Shown: piece by piece, positions 38,636 through 50,990 of the stretch
Position numbering within the stretch: position 1 is the first letter of the stretch
Layout: each line of letters starts with the position of its first letter
NCBI RefSeq assembly: GCF_030272615.1
Contig: NC_081413.1
Span: forward strand, 601,524,709 to 601,588,708
Length of the DNA: 64,000 bases
Direction of reading: 5' to 3'
Source of the DNA: Cryptomeria japonica
Taxonomy: Eukaryota; Streptophyta; Pinopsida; Cupressales; Cupressaceae
The notes under the pieces: model-generated
Told to the model about the DNA's origin: nothing
What the model saw: the letters and a program-made list of their open reading frames with translations, nothing else
Database searches by the model: none
Translations under genes and position numbers: made by a program

Positions 38636-40550
38636 CTCACCAAACTATTCAAAAACAACACTATTCCAAGAAATATAGAAAACTAGAATTATGACCTTTC
38701 TTGGTGAGACCAAAAATGTATACCAATTGATCACATATAGCACAAAGAAAACAAGAACTCGCCCACATGTTAGAATTTAATAATCATTCAATAAGCTTCC
38801 TATTCTTGAGAACCCTTTACCTATATTTACCTATATATCAATGTATAAGTTGCAAATATAAACTAACCCAGTATGCACACAACTAGTGTCATCTTGTAAG
38901 TAATAACTATCATAAGTCAGCATATTTTGTTCAAGGTTGTTGAATTGTTTTGAAGCATCCTAAAATTGAAGATTGTCAACAACATAATATGCTTATCATA
39001 ATTAGAAAAAGAAATATTGTGTCCTTCCTACACATGGAGAACTTGGAAAGAAACACGAAAGTGAGTATTAGTCAAGGATGAAGCATCAATTATTATGGAA
39101 GAGCCTTGGGTAACAAACATTGTGGCTGCCCATTGTCAACTATATGGTCAAAGTTAGTAATGGTATAGTGCCTTTAGGGTACTCATTATAGAAAGGTCCT
39201 AATTATGACTCAAATATCTATTTTGAACTTTGTGACAATCTGTTTCCAAAACAATAGATCTAATGGTTTTCTCAACAAATATTGATCACATTACAACTAT
39301 ATGGTCAAAGTTAGTAATGGTATAGTGCCTTTAGGGTACTCATTATAGAAAGGTCCTAATTATGACTCAAATATCTATTTTGAACTTTGTGACAATCTGT
39401 TTCCAAAACAATAGATCTAATGGTTTTCTCAATAAAGATTGATCACATTACACAAGGTATGCTACTATTTGAAAGAGATTATGTTGCCAACCCAAACGGA
39501 ATACATGAATTTTATTTTTGATCTCAAAAAATAGACATTTCATAAGTTAACATCATTGGACTCTTCTAAATTAGATAATAACAACACAAATACAAAGGAC
39601 AAAATATATATTAAAGCTATCAACCTAATAAATGAAGGTTGCTTAAAGCTCTACGAGTGCTTTGAAGATGTGTGTCATCAAGTATTAGTCTCTTAACCAT
39701 CAAATGGAAAAAATTTAGCTCTTTCAAACAAACTACAATTACAATAAATTTGATGAAAAGCATATAATACAAAACTATTTGAGGTAGAATCAAGCATATG
39801 TGTCAACACTCCAACTTCTACAAATTCAATAAGAAAGGAGCAAGGTTCATAGAATTTGGAGAAAAAATATAAAGCTCGATAATTATCTTCATATATAAGT
39901 TTTTGAATGTGAATGATGTCAACTATACGCGATCAACAAGTGAAAAAAAGCTTGTGTAGAAATGGAAATTAACAGTGTCATCATTAGAGCTAATTAAAAT
40001 CTAATATTGAAGGTCTTCATTAAGATATTTTTATGGACTATAAAGGTGTATTTGCTTGGGTATACAAATATTTGAAAGGAGTTACCTAGAGCATTGGATA
40101 TCCACTTTGATGGTCTTTGTTGCATATCTTGTTCAATAAAAATCATAGATATTATGATGACAAATGACACACTATAGTAATGCAACATTTGTGGACAAAG
40201 AGGGCATGACCAGAAAAGCTACTCTCTTCATCAAGATTGTGAGCAACATCAAGATAAAAGAAAATGATGCAACATAATTTGATGGATAAAGATGACCACC
40301 ATACTTTTGAACACGAGTGCAAGGATTATGCTAGATTTCACATGGGTAGTTCTAGCAATGAGGGCAAGCATTGCATGAACATACAATGACTTTTGTTCAT
40401 AATTCTTGCAATGAACCTTTGACAAACTACTCTCTTCAAAGATAAATTACCCCCCATGTTCGTGACAATTTTCCTCATAATAAAAAACAAATGAATGCTT
40501 GTGCAACCTACAATTGGCATGTCTAACAATAATTTACAACTATACAATAA
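38636..40550. other. Gene-free stretch
   Basis: AT-rich, with only short frames that match nothing I know. The one structured item is the 157-bp tandem duplication listed separately. Confidence 0.5.
39137..39450. repeat. 157-bp tandem duplication
   Basis: Two head-to-tail copies (39,137-39,293 and 39,294-39,450) starting CAACTATATGGTCAAAG. They differ at only about two positions near the end, so the duplication is recent. No coding frame spans it. Confidence 0.95.
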
Positions 40551-40566
40551 CATTCATCGTTTGTAA
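40551..40566. repeat. LINE target-site duplication, left
   Basis: CATTCATCGTTTGTAA, repeated exactly at 42,332-42,347. The 16-bp length is typical of target-primed reverse transcription. Confidence 0.9.
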
Positions 40567-42331
40567 AGCATTTGGGGTGATTGGAACATCATTCAAGAAA
40601 CAATACCTATCTTTCCCGGCTTTGTGATGTCTACTCCCACCACAGTTTTGGCTCTCGCCTCTGCTGTGTGTGCTACTTCCCTTGCAACTACGCATTCCCT
40701 CCTAGGTGTGGCCTTTGTGGTGGGCAGTGAGGGATCGGCTCGCCCTTCTTTGGATGTCCATGTTTCCTCCTCAGTTGTGGCTGAGGAGGCTAGGGTTACT
40801 GGTCCTGGGGATGTGGTGGCGGCCTCGAGAGGCCTTTTTGTTGGTTTTAAGCAGGTGCTCAAGCGATGATCTGGTGACAGAGGTTTTGTCCATGTCTCAT
40901 GTGTTATCTCAATGAAGGTGAATAAGGAGATTGAGTTGGATATAGAACATAATGTGTCTATTTTTTCTGATTGTGGTGTTATCCGTTGGTTCAGGGGTTT
41001 TTGGCCCAGCCTCCCTGAGTTGCATGCTTGGATCCCCCATTATTGGGAGCCTCTTATTTCTGGCATTGTTCATATTTACCCTATGGCCAAAGGCTTTTTT
41101 ATTGCAGAATTTGAGAATGCTAAGGATAGAAAGAAAATCTTGTGTGATAATTATTTTTGTTGGAAGGACAACTTCCCTTTAATGGTTGAACCCTAGCACT
41201 CTTATTTAAATCCTTTTTTCTGAAATGTTTATAAAATTCCGGTTTGGATTAGGCTTCCTTATCTCCCTCTTCATTTGTGGGTTGATTCTCTTTTTGAGGA
41301 AGTTGGTAATGCTCATGGGGATTTTATGTTGGTGGATGTGATTCGTTTGACGTTCTTCACTCCACCTTTACCCGTATTTTGGTTGAGCTAGATGTTTCAA
41401 AAGGACTGTCTGCTGAGATCGTTATCAATTCTTCTATGGGTTGTTGGGTTCAATCTTTGGACTATGAAGGGATACCCTTTACATGTTGAAGATGTTTCAA
41501 AATGAGTCATGCGGTTGAGCGTTGTGGGCTTGAAAAGAAGACTTTGTCGGCCTCATGGTGAAAGGGTGCTTCAAATCAACATTACACAGTTGGGAAGAGA
41601 TCTGATATTCATATGGGCTCTCAAATGGCAATGCGGGATATTGATGTTTCTTCTCAGACTGCTCTAGCTTCCGATGGTGTGGTTGTTGAGGTTGGTTTGC
41701 AGTCTCATGTCCCTCATGTTGATTTCTTAGGTGGAATTGTGCCTCGAGTGTCTACGTCTAGTGATTTTGCTTTGGTTGTCAACTCTACTAGTGTTCATGA
41801 TGACGCTTTACCTAGAGGGAGTATATGTGCCTCTGAGAAGGGATGTGTTGTTGGTGCTCCTCCTCAGAGTTTTGGTGGTTCAACAATGGGTTCATCGGAT
41901 TTGTTTGATGCGGCTGCTAAGGTGGAAGAGGGATGGATAACTGTTAAGGTAAATAAATCTAATACACCTACGCCCTCTTTTGACATCTCTTTGTTTCCCA
42001 AAAGGGCAATACTAAAGCTAAATCTTGAGGGTCCTTGGTTGTGGGTGATTGGGCTGGAGTTTTTTCTGGCCCTTTCTTTGGTTTTTGGTTGCTTGCTGGT
42101 TTTTTGTGCAACTTTTATTTAGGTTGTGGGTGCTTATTGGTTAAACCCTCTTAGTGTCCCTTTTTTAAGTCGATTTTGTCTCTACCCCATTGATGTTTTA
42201 CCGAATATGTTTCTATGGAGCTGTTTATTTGTAGTGATCGTTTTTGGCTTAATATCTTGTTACTTCCAAACTAATTTTTTTTGTAAAGGGTTTTGGGTCC
42301 CTTCAAAACCTACTTTTGCTCTAATAAAAAG
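40567..42331 (+). mobile_element. L1-type LINE remnant, ORF2 deleted
   Basis: A 1.77-kb insertion bounded by a perfect 16-bp target-site duplication and ending in a short A-rich tail (AATAAAAAG). It contains a broken ORF1 followed directly by a T-rich 3' tail region. The endonuclease/reverse transcriptase ORF2, normally over 3 kb, is absent. Because both ends are present, the missing ORF2 points to internal deletion before or during insertion rather than simple 5' truncation. Confidence 0.88.
40624..42122 (+). pseudogene. LINE ORF1 (DUF4283-like domain plus CCHC zinc knuckle), broken
   Basis: One reading frame runs from ATG 40,624 through stops at 40,867-40,869 and 41,194-41,196. The second stop is TAG where family members carry Trp (EP-stop-HSYLNP). 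A third stop follows near 41,220, and a frameshift lies near 41,350. The middle part (40,912-41,330) resembles the DUF4283 nucleic-acid-binding domain of plant LINE ORF1: WFRGFWPSLPELHAW, FFIAEFENAKDRKKIL, PVWIRLPYLPLHLWVDSL. Further on, CX2CX4HX4C is readable around 41,480-41,520 (RCFKMSHAVERC), with a stop inside the knuckle. The tail 41,613-42,122 is a low-conservation spacer. ORF1 protein normally coats LINE RNA. Not functional here. Confidence 0.82.
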
Positions 42332-42347
42332 CATTCATCGTTTGTAA
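42332..42347. repeat. LINE target-site duplication, right
   Basis: Exact copy of 40,551-40,566 directly after the A-rich tail. Confidence 0.9.
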
Positions 42348-45300
42348 GTCCTCAAGAGTGATGATAATCACTCCAAGCAAGCATCCTTCATTAACTTTGG
42401 GAAGAATGATAAAGATAGGTAAATATTTTAGGTGGTCCTAGGTTGAGTGGCTTTTGCTTGCAAGAGATGCTCAAGTCACCAACTCCTACACTAGCCACTA
42501 TGCCTATCTATATATGTGTGCTGATAAAGTTGATTCTTTACATTAAGGGTCTATTATGGGTACAAGTACAAATGATTACCATTGCAAATGAATGAGGAAC
42601 CAAACCAAATTAAATATGATTGCAAGGAAGTCAAATGGTGAACTTATAGATATTCATATAAATGCTAGCAAATATGATTAAGAGGTGCTCGATGTAGATG
42701 TTCACAAAGAGGATGAATGTGTTGAGATGCTAGGTTGAGGAGAAACCCACAAAGAGTTTGGCAAGGTTGTTCAGAGGCCATAAGTAGTTGGCATGTACTT
42801 TATAAAGATACATTATAAGGTTGTCCAAAGAGATTTGTGGGCAATGTCATCAATCAAAGCAACTTATATAGTGTCACTTATTTATATGCATTTTCTCAAA
42901 AAGTCTAAGAATTATCTCCAAGAGGAGTATAATCTCATTGAACAAGAAAAAAGTTTATTCTCAATTAAGAAATAAAGATATTGAACACGCTCTAGAAAAT
43001 CTATTCATCAAGACCATACACAAATAAATTATTTCAAAATGAAAAACTAGCATTATTTTCTTGAGGCCACATAATGATAAGAGTAAAAGTTTGTTGTAGC
43101 ATTACCCATGGTAGTAACATGAATTCAAAATAAGAAAAGAAAAATATCTTGGTAAAAACACATGGTTTAATAAGAAGCATAATCTAGAAGATGGCCTTGC
43201 AAAAGTAAAAAATCATAACAATCACTATGAATATATTCAAAGTCAACCAAATCAAAGTGAAAAAATCAAGAGTAGATGGATGCTATGAAGGGTCAAGCAT
43301 AAAAGGGATTAGAAACAATTCCAAAAGCAATTAAATATAGAGAAGGGAGACTGATAACAAAAATAAACATGTAATGATTTGATGTGGATGAAATGCAAGT
43401 TCAAAGAATTGAAGACTATGCAACCAAAATCATTTAGGATGGTTGATTCTAATGTGAAGGCCATTTATCGCACATTGAGTTCAAGACTCTTATAGTATAC
43501 CCCAACAACATATACCACATTTCCCTTGCACAACCCCATCTTTTTTGTGTCTATACGGACAAGAAAGGTAAATTCAGACATTAAATTAATATATACATTG
43601 TATTCTCTTTGAATTGGTTGACTTGGGTTGTCGAGTAATGCATGTTGGTTAAGTGCCATTAGTTCTGTAATGTATGTAGCTTATGTTTTAATGATGTATT
43701 ACCCCGTATTCTCTATTTGGTTAGTTGGGTGGTTGTCAAATAGATGTACAATCACTATTTCCATTGGCTAGCTTCTATTTATGTTTCAAATCACTATTAT
43801 GGTTGGAGAACTCGTGTTGGCTTTCATCCCCATTGTTTTTTGTGGGAATATTCGTGCAATGCGCTTCTATATATGAAAAGGCCAAGTAATATTTATGCGG
43901 TCTCTTTGTGGGATACTCTACTATATATTTTTGTATTGTTCTTGAATCCATTTCCTATAGTGTACATGGCAGACCAAATTTAGGTTGAATAGTGTATTGT
44001 TCTAGATTATCTGTAAAATGGTACATATAATATAAATATTATTAGTTGACTAACCTTGAACATCCATGTTGCCTCACAAAAGTGCTATTACTAGCTTCCA
44101 CACGCTCAAGCAAATTGCTTGAGGATCAAAGGTACTCAAACCACATTGTGAATACCATTCATCGAACTTGTGCTAATCCCTTTCCTCAGATTTACCTTCA
44201 AATCTTTTCAATTTTTCATCAAAGAATTCCATGATGTGATGTGAATGGTTAATCTCATCAAGGCTTTTTTAATTTTCTTCTAATCTGATCTTTTATCATA
44301 AAAAAAAAAAATCTTGATCCTTACATTCTTACCTTCCTTTCCACAACAAAGAAAGGCATGTAATTTTCAATGTCTAAATAGAATCGTCAAAAATACAAAT
44401 GAAGGATTGAAAAAATGCTTGGATTCAAATCCTAGATTACGATTCACAATGCCCGCTATCCTATTTCATCTAACACTAGATTGTACTGGTGTATAACGAT
44501 TGCATTGATCCACTATCCTCTAGATTGGTCTCCTTATCGTGACAAACATGTGAACCATCACTTCCAAAACCTCATTTTGAAAATCCTCAATAGATCTTAA
44601 ATTAGCGCATTCATTTCAAGTATTGCAAAGTTACCTACCACATTGTTGACAAGTTTTTGAACTCAATTAAATTTAATATACACAAACTTGACAATAAAAT
44701 CCTTATAGCCTCCAGTATAATCGCCTCTAGTTTCCACTCTACTAGCTATATGAGTTCATGCTGCTAATAATGAAGTGAATTCTTTCAACAATCATCATTC
44801 ACAGAAATGATATTTAATCTCTGATACAGTTTCTAAATAGGTAAATAGAACTAGATTCCATTTGAAAGCATGGTCCAACACTCAATTACTTTATTAACAA
44901 TCTATGGATAGAAGGTCCAAAGCAATGAGAAAGACGGGGAAAGAAATGTTGGAAAGGGAAAACGACCATGTCATTATATCTCTCAATGTACATCAAATGG
45001 CCCAGATGGCCCAAAAGCTGGGGAACCTGGCGATAGAATTTTTATATCAAAGAGACAAAACCAGATTTTTTCACATAAACCATAACTCACCAAAGGTAAT
45101 GAGATTCAATTACTCATTCGATAGAAGAATAACTAATTTTACTTTGTAGATGATGCAAAGCGAAAGCTGTGCAGAATATTCAGAAGATTACAATTAGATT
45201 ACAAAAAAATCTCAAGTTGAAAGTCACTCAATCAATCAAATTGAGGATTCCTACTCCTCATCACAATCATGCTGGTACTGTAGAACTTGGTTGCCTATTG

Positions 45301-45526
45301 AATGCTTCCTCAAAGCCCAATCTTGAAATTCCTAGCCAAGACATGGGAAGAATATCTGCTACAATTTAGGTAATACACATCATTCAATTCTTTCCTGATA
45401 GCAAGAACAGATTATTAGAGACGGAAATCACGCATTAAGTTCAATATATATGAAGACCCCCATATTAAACGATAGTACAGTATACCAGAATCTAACCTGG
45501 TTGTGATTTGCCACATTGATGTTCAA
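42348..45526. other. Gene-free stretch downstream of the capping-protein gene
   Basis: No recognised gene. Short plus-strand frames at 43,744-43,983, 44,904-45,149 and 45,169-45,369 have no motif I can name. The right end should include the 3' UTR of the minus-strand gene. An AATAAA on the minus strand at 44,890-44,895 is one possible polyadenylation signal, about 630 bp past the stop. Confidence 0.4.
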
Positions 45527-45634
45527 TTATTTGCCAAGGCCGAGCTCCTTTGTTAGATCTCTTGTAAAGCTTAATTGTAAAGTGTTATTCCATGGAAATA
45601 AGGTTCTAGTAACTGGAAGTTTCCTTCGAAGCTC
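45527..45634 (-). CDS. CPA: CPA last exon
   Basis: 36 codons including the TAA stop at 45,527-45,529. Starts ELRRKLPVTRTLFPWNN, the most conserved block of the alpha subunit, and ends LGLGK. Preceded on the minus strand by a CTTTGCAG-type acceptor. Confidence 0.92.
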   Translation of the reverse strand, partial: ELRRKLPVTRTLFPWNNTLQLSFTRDLTKELGLGK

Positions 45635-48600
45635 CTGCAAAGATAGATGGAATCATTTAGAGGTTACTTTTAAAAATTTAAATGCAAAGTGAATCAAGCA
45701 GTCTAAAACCTGCAAGTTATGTACCACACCATGAGGTCTTGGAATACCTTGAATGTTGTATCAGAGAGTTTTGAATAAGATTCCTGTATAATTTCCACGA
45801 GTTTAGCACAACCTTAGGACAGACCATATCAAAATAAATGAAAAAAGTTAAACAATTACAGATCATAATGTACCTCCAGTGATGCTAAATACTCTGATTC
45901 ATGGTGTCGAATAATACTTGTTATGGAAGATGCACATTCTTCTGGAGTCTGTTATAAGAAATTACGAAGCAAAAAGATGGGTAGTTATATCCAAAATTAT
46001 AGTCAAGAAAGAAAATAAATCTTGACCATTATTTTCAAAATTATAGACGTCTTGACCCTTATTTCTTTGTCAAGTGATGGTATTCTATTACTACAGTACC
46101 TGGTCAATAAAGTATATGGTATGATAGTAGCTTAATCTCATTAAAGAATAGCTTAACCAAGAAAATTTTGTACATTTTCATGTTTTCCTTGAACAAGATC
46201 AAGTTGAGAGGTCTAAATTTTTAATTTGGTTGTCTATCCTTTATCACATTTTACAATATTATAACCAGTGTTACCAGACTCGGACTTGGCTCAGACTTGG
46301 CAAACTGATTTTCAACTTGGACCTGGACTCAGCATGTAGACTCGACAAAGACTCAGCAAATTGAAAAACCCAAGAAATTCAAAGATTTTTAAGGATTTAA
46401 AACATGTTTAATGCACCCTTCAATAAATTAACCTTAGAGACAATAATTTCATCAAAAAGAAGCTACTTTAATCACATACACAAGTATACATTGTAACTGT
46501 TAGTTTACTGGAATACAAAGTATTGTGCTTTTGGAGCATGGGGTTTTTCTCCGAAAGGGTTTTCCCCACATTGTATCTTGTGTTCATTGTGTTTATCTTT
46601 CTGAATGTTCATTATCTCCATCTGAATGTGTTTCTTATTCTGTAATAGTTAAAAATTGTAAAGAAAATTTGCACTCTCCCTCACTAGATTATTGTTAGGA
46701 AGCGTTTTCCGCACCTTAGCTTCCTTACACTATCCATCTTCTTCCTTTGATGTAGTTTTCTCAACCACTGGCTTCCTCTTCCTGGCCACACGATCTTCCT
46801 TTGTATCTGTCAATGGAATAGCAAGGTGTCTCCATCTAAACACTAATGGCCAACTCAAATCGCAAGCATTGTTAGGAACAAATTTTCATTCAACCACCAA
46901 TCATGAATACAATGGATCTTGGCTAACAAAAGCTCTCCCAATTACAATATTCACCCTTCCTCAATCAAAGCATATAATCAATCATCCAACAGTGTTGAAT
47001 ACACACCTACCTACCACCAATTGACATCAGATGACATCGAGGATACATCTCCACTCCTCTAACACAAAGCACTCCCTCTTGATGCCTCCATGTCTCTCAA
47101 CCACATTTGTGCCAACTCAACCATAGTCAAGTCAACCCAACATAGTTGTTCCACTACACGATCTTTACATGCCTATGCACTATGGAGGCTACCAATTGAT
47201 TTGTGAACCAACAATCCATGGCAAGATATGCCAAATACCAATGCGAAGTCGTCAATGATGAAGGAGATTTTAATTTCTTTGTCCATATACCACACAAACA
47301 AATATCTTCTATTTGAATGGTAATTGGATACCATTCAAACTAGTGGACAATGTCTAGCCAGCTCTTCACAAAGCCACCTTCAGCTCATTATCTTAATGTT
47401 TGGTGGCCCATCACGTACAAAATTCAATAATCGAGAGGTTTTTCCAATTCAAGCTCTCAACTATAGTCCTCTTAGGTTCCACTACCTTGCTTTTCATATT
47501 TTCCATGTTGCCTACTAGGAACTATTCCCTATGACAAGGAGATTTGTAGCATACTACAATAGGGTTCTTTTTCAAGATTATTCTTCCTTCTCTCACAATA
47601 ATATATTTGAAAAACATTGTATCTGAGGCCATTCTCAAAATTTTAGGCCACATTATACCTAAGCTTTGAGGGTTCTTATTTTTTCCCACCATAACAACTA
47701 CAAAAATAAAAAACAAATCCTTGAATATGAAATACCTATACGAAAACCTCCTTGCTACAAGATTTACCAAGGGTTTTGGTCCCTGTATTCTTCAAGCCTC
47801 TCCAAAACCTTGTAAATATTTTTCCTTTGCTAGCTCTAGAAGCAAAAATCTGAAGTTGTTCAAAAAGCTAGTATCCTTTGTTAAAGACTCTTCTTCTGAC
47901 AACTCAAGTACCTCATTGCACATGATGGTTATCTTGAACAAATGAACAATTGTGTAATCATTTGGGCATGTATTATCAATTTTCAATGGAGACTATATAA
48001 GTTAGAATTAATAGAACTAATCATAGGGGAATGTACATCCACAAGTGCTCATAAAATGGAATGTGTAGTCTATTCAAGGATGGCAAACCATACTGCAAGA
48101 ATTTTTCTTATTCAAGGATCGCAAGCCACACAGAAAGACTTTTCTTCTTTTGAGCCATATGGTTGAAGTTTGACCAGGTTTTGTACAAAGGTGTCAACTG
48201 CAGCAAGCAACAATTGTACTGAAACAACATCATATGGTGTAATTTATATAGGGAGATTTGAATTGCACGAAAATGTGTGAATGTACAACAAGAGTCTACA
48301 ATCCAAGTCACACAATGGACGATAATTGATCAAGGCATATGATTTGATTCATAGCCCAAGCAGAACTTGCATTTCCTTTGCCAAGCTTTCATACAATTCT
48401 AGTCAGAGTTGGGTGTAAGGTGGTGATGACTGAATACAACAAAGAGCTTCCGTACAATGCAAAGCTTGCTAAGATCTGTACCATGGCAAATATTACGAAG
48501 GCTTGTATGGCTAAACATTTGTCAACGAGTATGGAAGGATTTAATAGATTGTACAATGTTGCATGTAAGTTTTGACAAATAGATTGTGCAACTGGATTAA

Positions 48601-50990
48601 TGGTGCCTTGTACAATTAGGGGGTGTATGTTGAGTTAAATTTGATTTTATCACTTAAATTTTTTCCTTTCTTTGAAATTTAATGCTGTTTTGAAAAAATC
48701 CATCATGCTTGTATCAATTTTCTCATCACTCACCATGCCTTTATATATATCATTTACATTGCTGATCATTTCCATGTTGACGACATTTACAACTTCCATC
48801 CTTGGGCAATAAATTTTAATTGCAACGTACGAATTTTACCCAATATAATCATTATAAGCTGCACCACACAAAGTAACTTAACTAAACAATCCAAGTGATG
48901 ATATATATCTCAAGCATGACACTATCCAGTAGCAACATCTGAATTTCACCAAATACAATCATTCAAAGCTAGACTACCCAAAGTAGCTTAACTAAACAAC
49001 ATGCAGACAAAATAAAGCTTCATATAAAGGTGGTATGTATCATTTCTCTTAAAGACGAAAATAGCAGATTGAGTTCAATGGAGTAAAGCAAAGACCTCTC
49101 TCTTCCTTGTTTTATCTCTCTTGTAATGCCAACTCCTCCTAACAATCAACGTGCAGCTCCTACAGTCCGTAGAGAATATATCAACCCAAAAAGTGCAAAT
49201 GCAAAGATCCCCATGCCTTCTACCAATTCACATCCCTACTCTGAAACCTTTGAGACCTTCACTGGGAACACAAGACATGTTTACAGCCCCAGACAGTTTG
49301 AAAACAAACCTGCAGCGTGGCCTAATTTTTTCTAAAAGCTGCAGCCTAGGCCACACACTGATGTTCATAACTGTGTAATTGTAGACAACCGTAGGGCCTG
49401 TTCAGTGACAATAAATGCCTAGGTGGCCATTGGTGAGACCTCTATTGTACTACATTCTCCTCTATTTTCCATAACTTTGATTAACTGTACCTTTAAGCTG
49501 CCAGACAATACTCACCCCCTCTCTACATCACTTCTTGTTATCATTTAAGAGCCATTATCATTCAGAGCTAATGCATAATTGTGAAACCACTCCCTTCTCA
49601 ACATCCTCAACGCATCCTTGTAGCTGGACTGAATTGCTACAAGTCATCTTAGATATTAGTTTTTTTTTCTTGCACGTTATCAAAACAGCTAGGATTTGCA
49701 TACTTGGATGGAGATAGGATCTATTGCATTTACTTCTTGGAGCCAGTTATAAGGACTTCCTACTTAAAGAGAAATTTTATTTTATTTCAAACAAGACTAG
49801 CTTATGTTATGTTTTATCTCATTTATAAGCAAGAATCTCACTACTAATTGCTTAGCATTGCTTACTCCCTCCAGCTTAACCTTTCATTTCAAGCATTGCA
49901 AGTAGATTAAGCATAATTTCATTGTCTATTGCAAACAGATTAGAACCTAATCTTGATCGGGAAAGACACAATCTAGTCTCTAGTGATTAAGATAAACTCC
50001 ATTGCTAGTGTTATGTGTTAGTTTGATCTCAACCCTTGACCAACTACAAGCAAACACCATCAATAAATTCCATCTACACCTCCCTACCTTTTTTGTGAGT
50101 TCCACGTCTTATGATTCTCAATTTGATCTGCTACTTAGTTTCCTACACAAAAATAGGCTTGATCAATGGGTTAAGCCTAGCACTTAAAACTACACAACAT
50201 AATCTTACAAATTGTAAAAGGCAAACAAATTATAAAATGTAACTGTTAACTTATGACCAAATGCTTTGGCACATGCTTCTCTCACCTTCATCTTTTGTTC
50301 TCCATGATGTCAATGTCAAAGTATTCTGAAGTTTCAATACACTCAAATAATAGAGTGAAAAGGCAAAAAGCAGTGGATTGCATTCACTGTTCTCTCCCCT
50401 ACCCAACCCCCCCACCCTGGTAACAAATTCTTAGAGATGCTTGAGTATTAAGCGGGTGCCCTTGCTTTGTAATTAATAATTATTATCAAAAGTTTCATTT
50501 TAAAATGCAAGAGGAAACATGGAATTGGTGTAATGATTACTCAGAGGTTATCTTGAGATAAATAAACATACACATGAAATTCCACAAGAAATAATATGAT
50601 AATGAAGCTAATAGTTGCTTAATTTTTTAAATGAAAACTACTTTTGATTCAATGATTTTCACCGAAATACCTGCATCGCAATAGATTCCTTGCATTCATA
50701 ACATGTATCCAGTTGCACATTCCCTTCCTCAAAATAATGAGAAACAACCTAAACAAAAGTAGTTCCACAAGTTAAGAAATTCCATATGTTCTATACAGCT
50801 TTAAATACACTACAACAGAAAACTTATCATTCAATCATATCTAACAACATAATAAGTTCCAAACATGCTTAGCCTCACACTGAAGACTGTCTACTGGGCA
50901 AGCATACCTACCCCTAATTTACCATTTAATTCCACTGCCTGCACATCATCCTTAAAATCGATTTTCCAAACTGAACGCCAACATCCATTG
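45527..50990 (-). CDS. CPA: F-actin-capping protein subunit alpha, C-terminal exons
   Basis: Five minus-strand exons join in phase: 50,990-50,912, 50,748-50,671, 45,948-45,874, 45,783-45,748 and 45,634-45,527. All use GT...AG introns. They encode about 124 residues, the last ~40% of a protein usually near 300 residues in plants. Family signatures are readable: WRSVWKIDF, HYFEEGNVQL, IIRHHESEYLASLE, SDTTFKELRRKLPVTRTLFPW, and a tail ending KELGLGK as in other plants. The alpha subunit pairs with a beta subunit to cap actin filament barbed ends in the cytoplasm; its C-terminal region contributes to actin binding. Introns are 113, 90, 4,722 and 163 bp; the long one holds transposon fragments. 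The first visible exon starts with the last base of a split Cys codon, so more exons must lie upstream, but none was found up to 64,000. No stop or frameshift is seen, so it is probably a functional gene cut by the window edge. A 5'-truncated copy remains possible. Confidence 0.9.
45748..45783 (-). CDS. CPA: CPA penultimate exon (36 bp)
   Basis: Encodes ESYSKLSDTTFK, twelve residues in phase 0 on both sides. Acceptor ATTATACAG, donor GTATTCC. A micro-exon of this size is easy for gene predictors to miss. Confidence 0.88.
45874..45948 (-). CDS. CPA: CPA exon (75 bp)
   Basis: Encodes 25 residues including SIIRHHESEYLASLE. Acceptor ends TTATAACAG, donor GTACAT. Phase 0 at both borders. Confidence 0.9.
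46266..46375 (+). mobile_element. hAT-like terminal arm fragment (CAGTGTTACC, GACTC iterations)
   Basis: Begins CAGTGTTACCAGACTCGG and continues with repeated GACTCGG/GACTTGG/GACTCAG words. The first ten bases equal the terminus of the element at 52,039-52,953. The iterated GACTC words recall the elements at 56,416 and 58,292. No matching opposite end or duplication was found, so it is probably a one-ended relic in the CPA intron. Confidence 0.5.
46535..46690 (+). mobile_element. Ty1/copia-type LTR fragment
   Basis: GGGGTTTTTCTCCGAAAGGG followed by TTTTCCCCACATTGTATC and a T-rich TTCATTGTG/TTTCTTATTCTG stretch is the familiar R-U5 pattern of plant copia LTRs. No PBS, coding region or second LTR could be placed. 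It lies within the long CPA intron. Confidence 0.5.
46700..50660. other. Rest of the long CPA intron
   Basis: AT-rich intronic sequence with no supported gene. At 48,616-48,634 a purine-rich run followed by TGTTGAGTTAAATTTG looks like a PPT and LTR start of a copia-type element in plus orientation, but no second end or pol sequence was found. Short frames at 46,692-47,024 and 49,126-49,335 are unrecognised. Confidence 0.4.
50671..50748 (-). CDS. CPA: CPA exon (78 bp)
   Basis: Encodes 26 residues starting VVSHYFEEGNVQLD and ending ESIAMQ. Acceptor TTTAG, donor GTATTTCGG. Separated from the next exon by the 4.7-kb intron. Confidence 0.9.
50912..50990 (-). CDS. CPA: CPA exon (79 bp), most upstream one found
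   Basis: The first base completes a split Cys codon. It is followed by NGCWRSVWKIDFKDDVQ and ends NGKLG. Acceptor TTATTCTCAG, donor GTAGGT. The split codon requires an upstream exon ending in TG. Confidence 0.9.
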
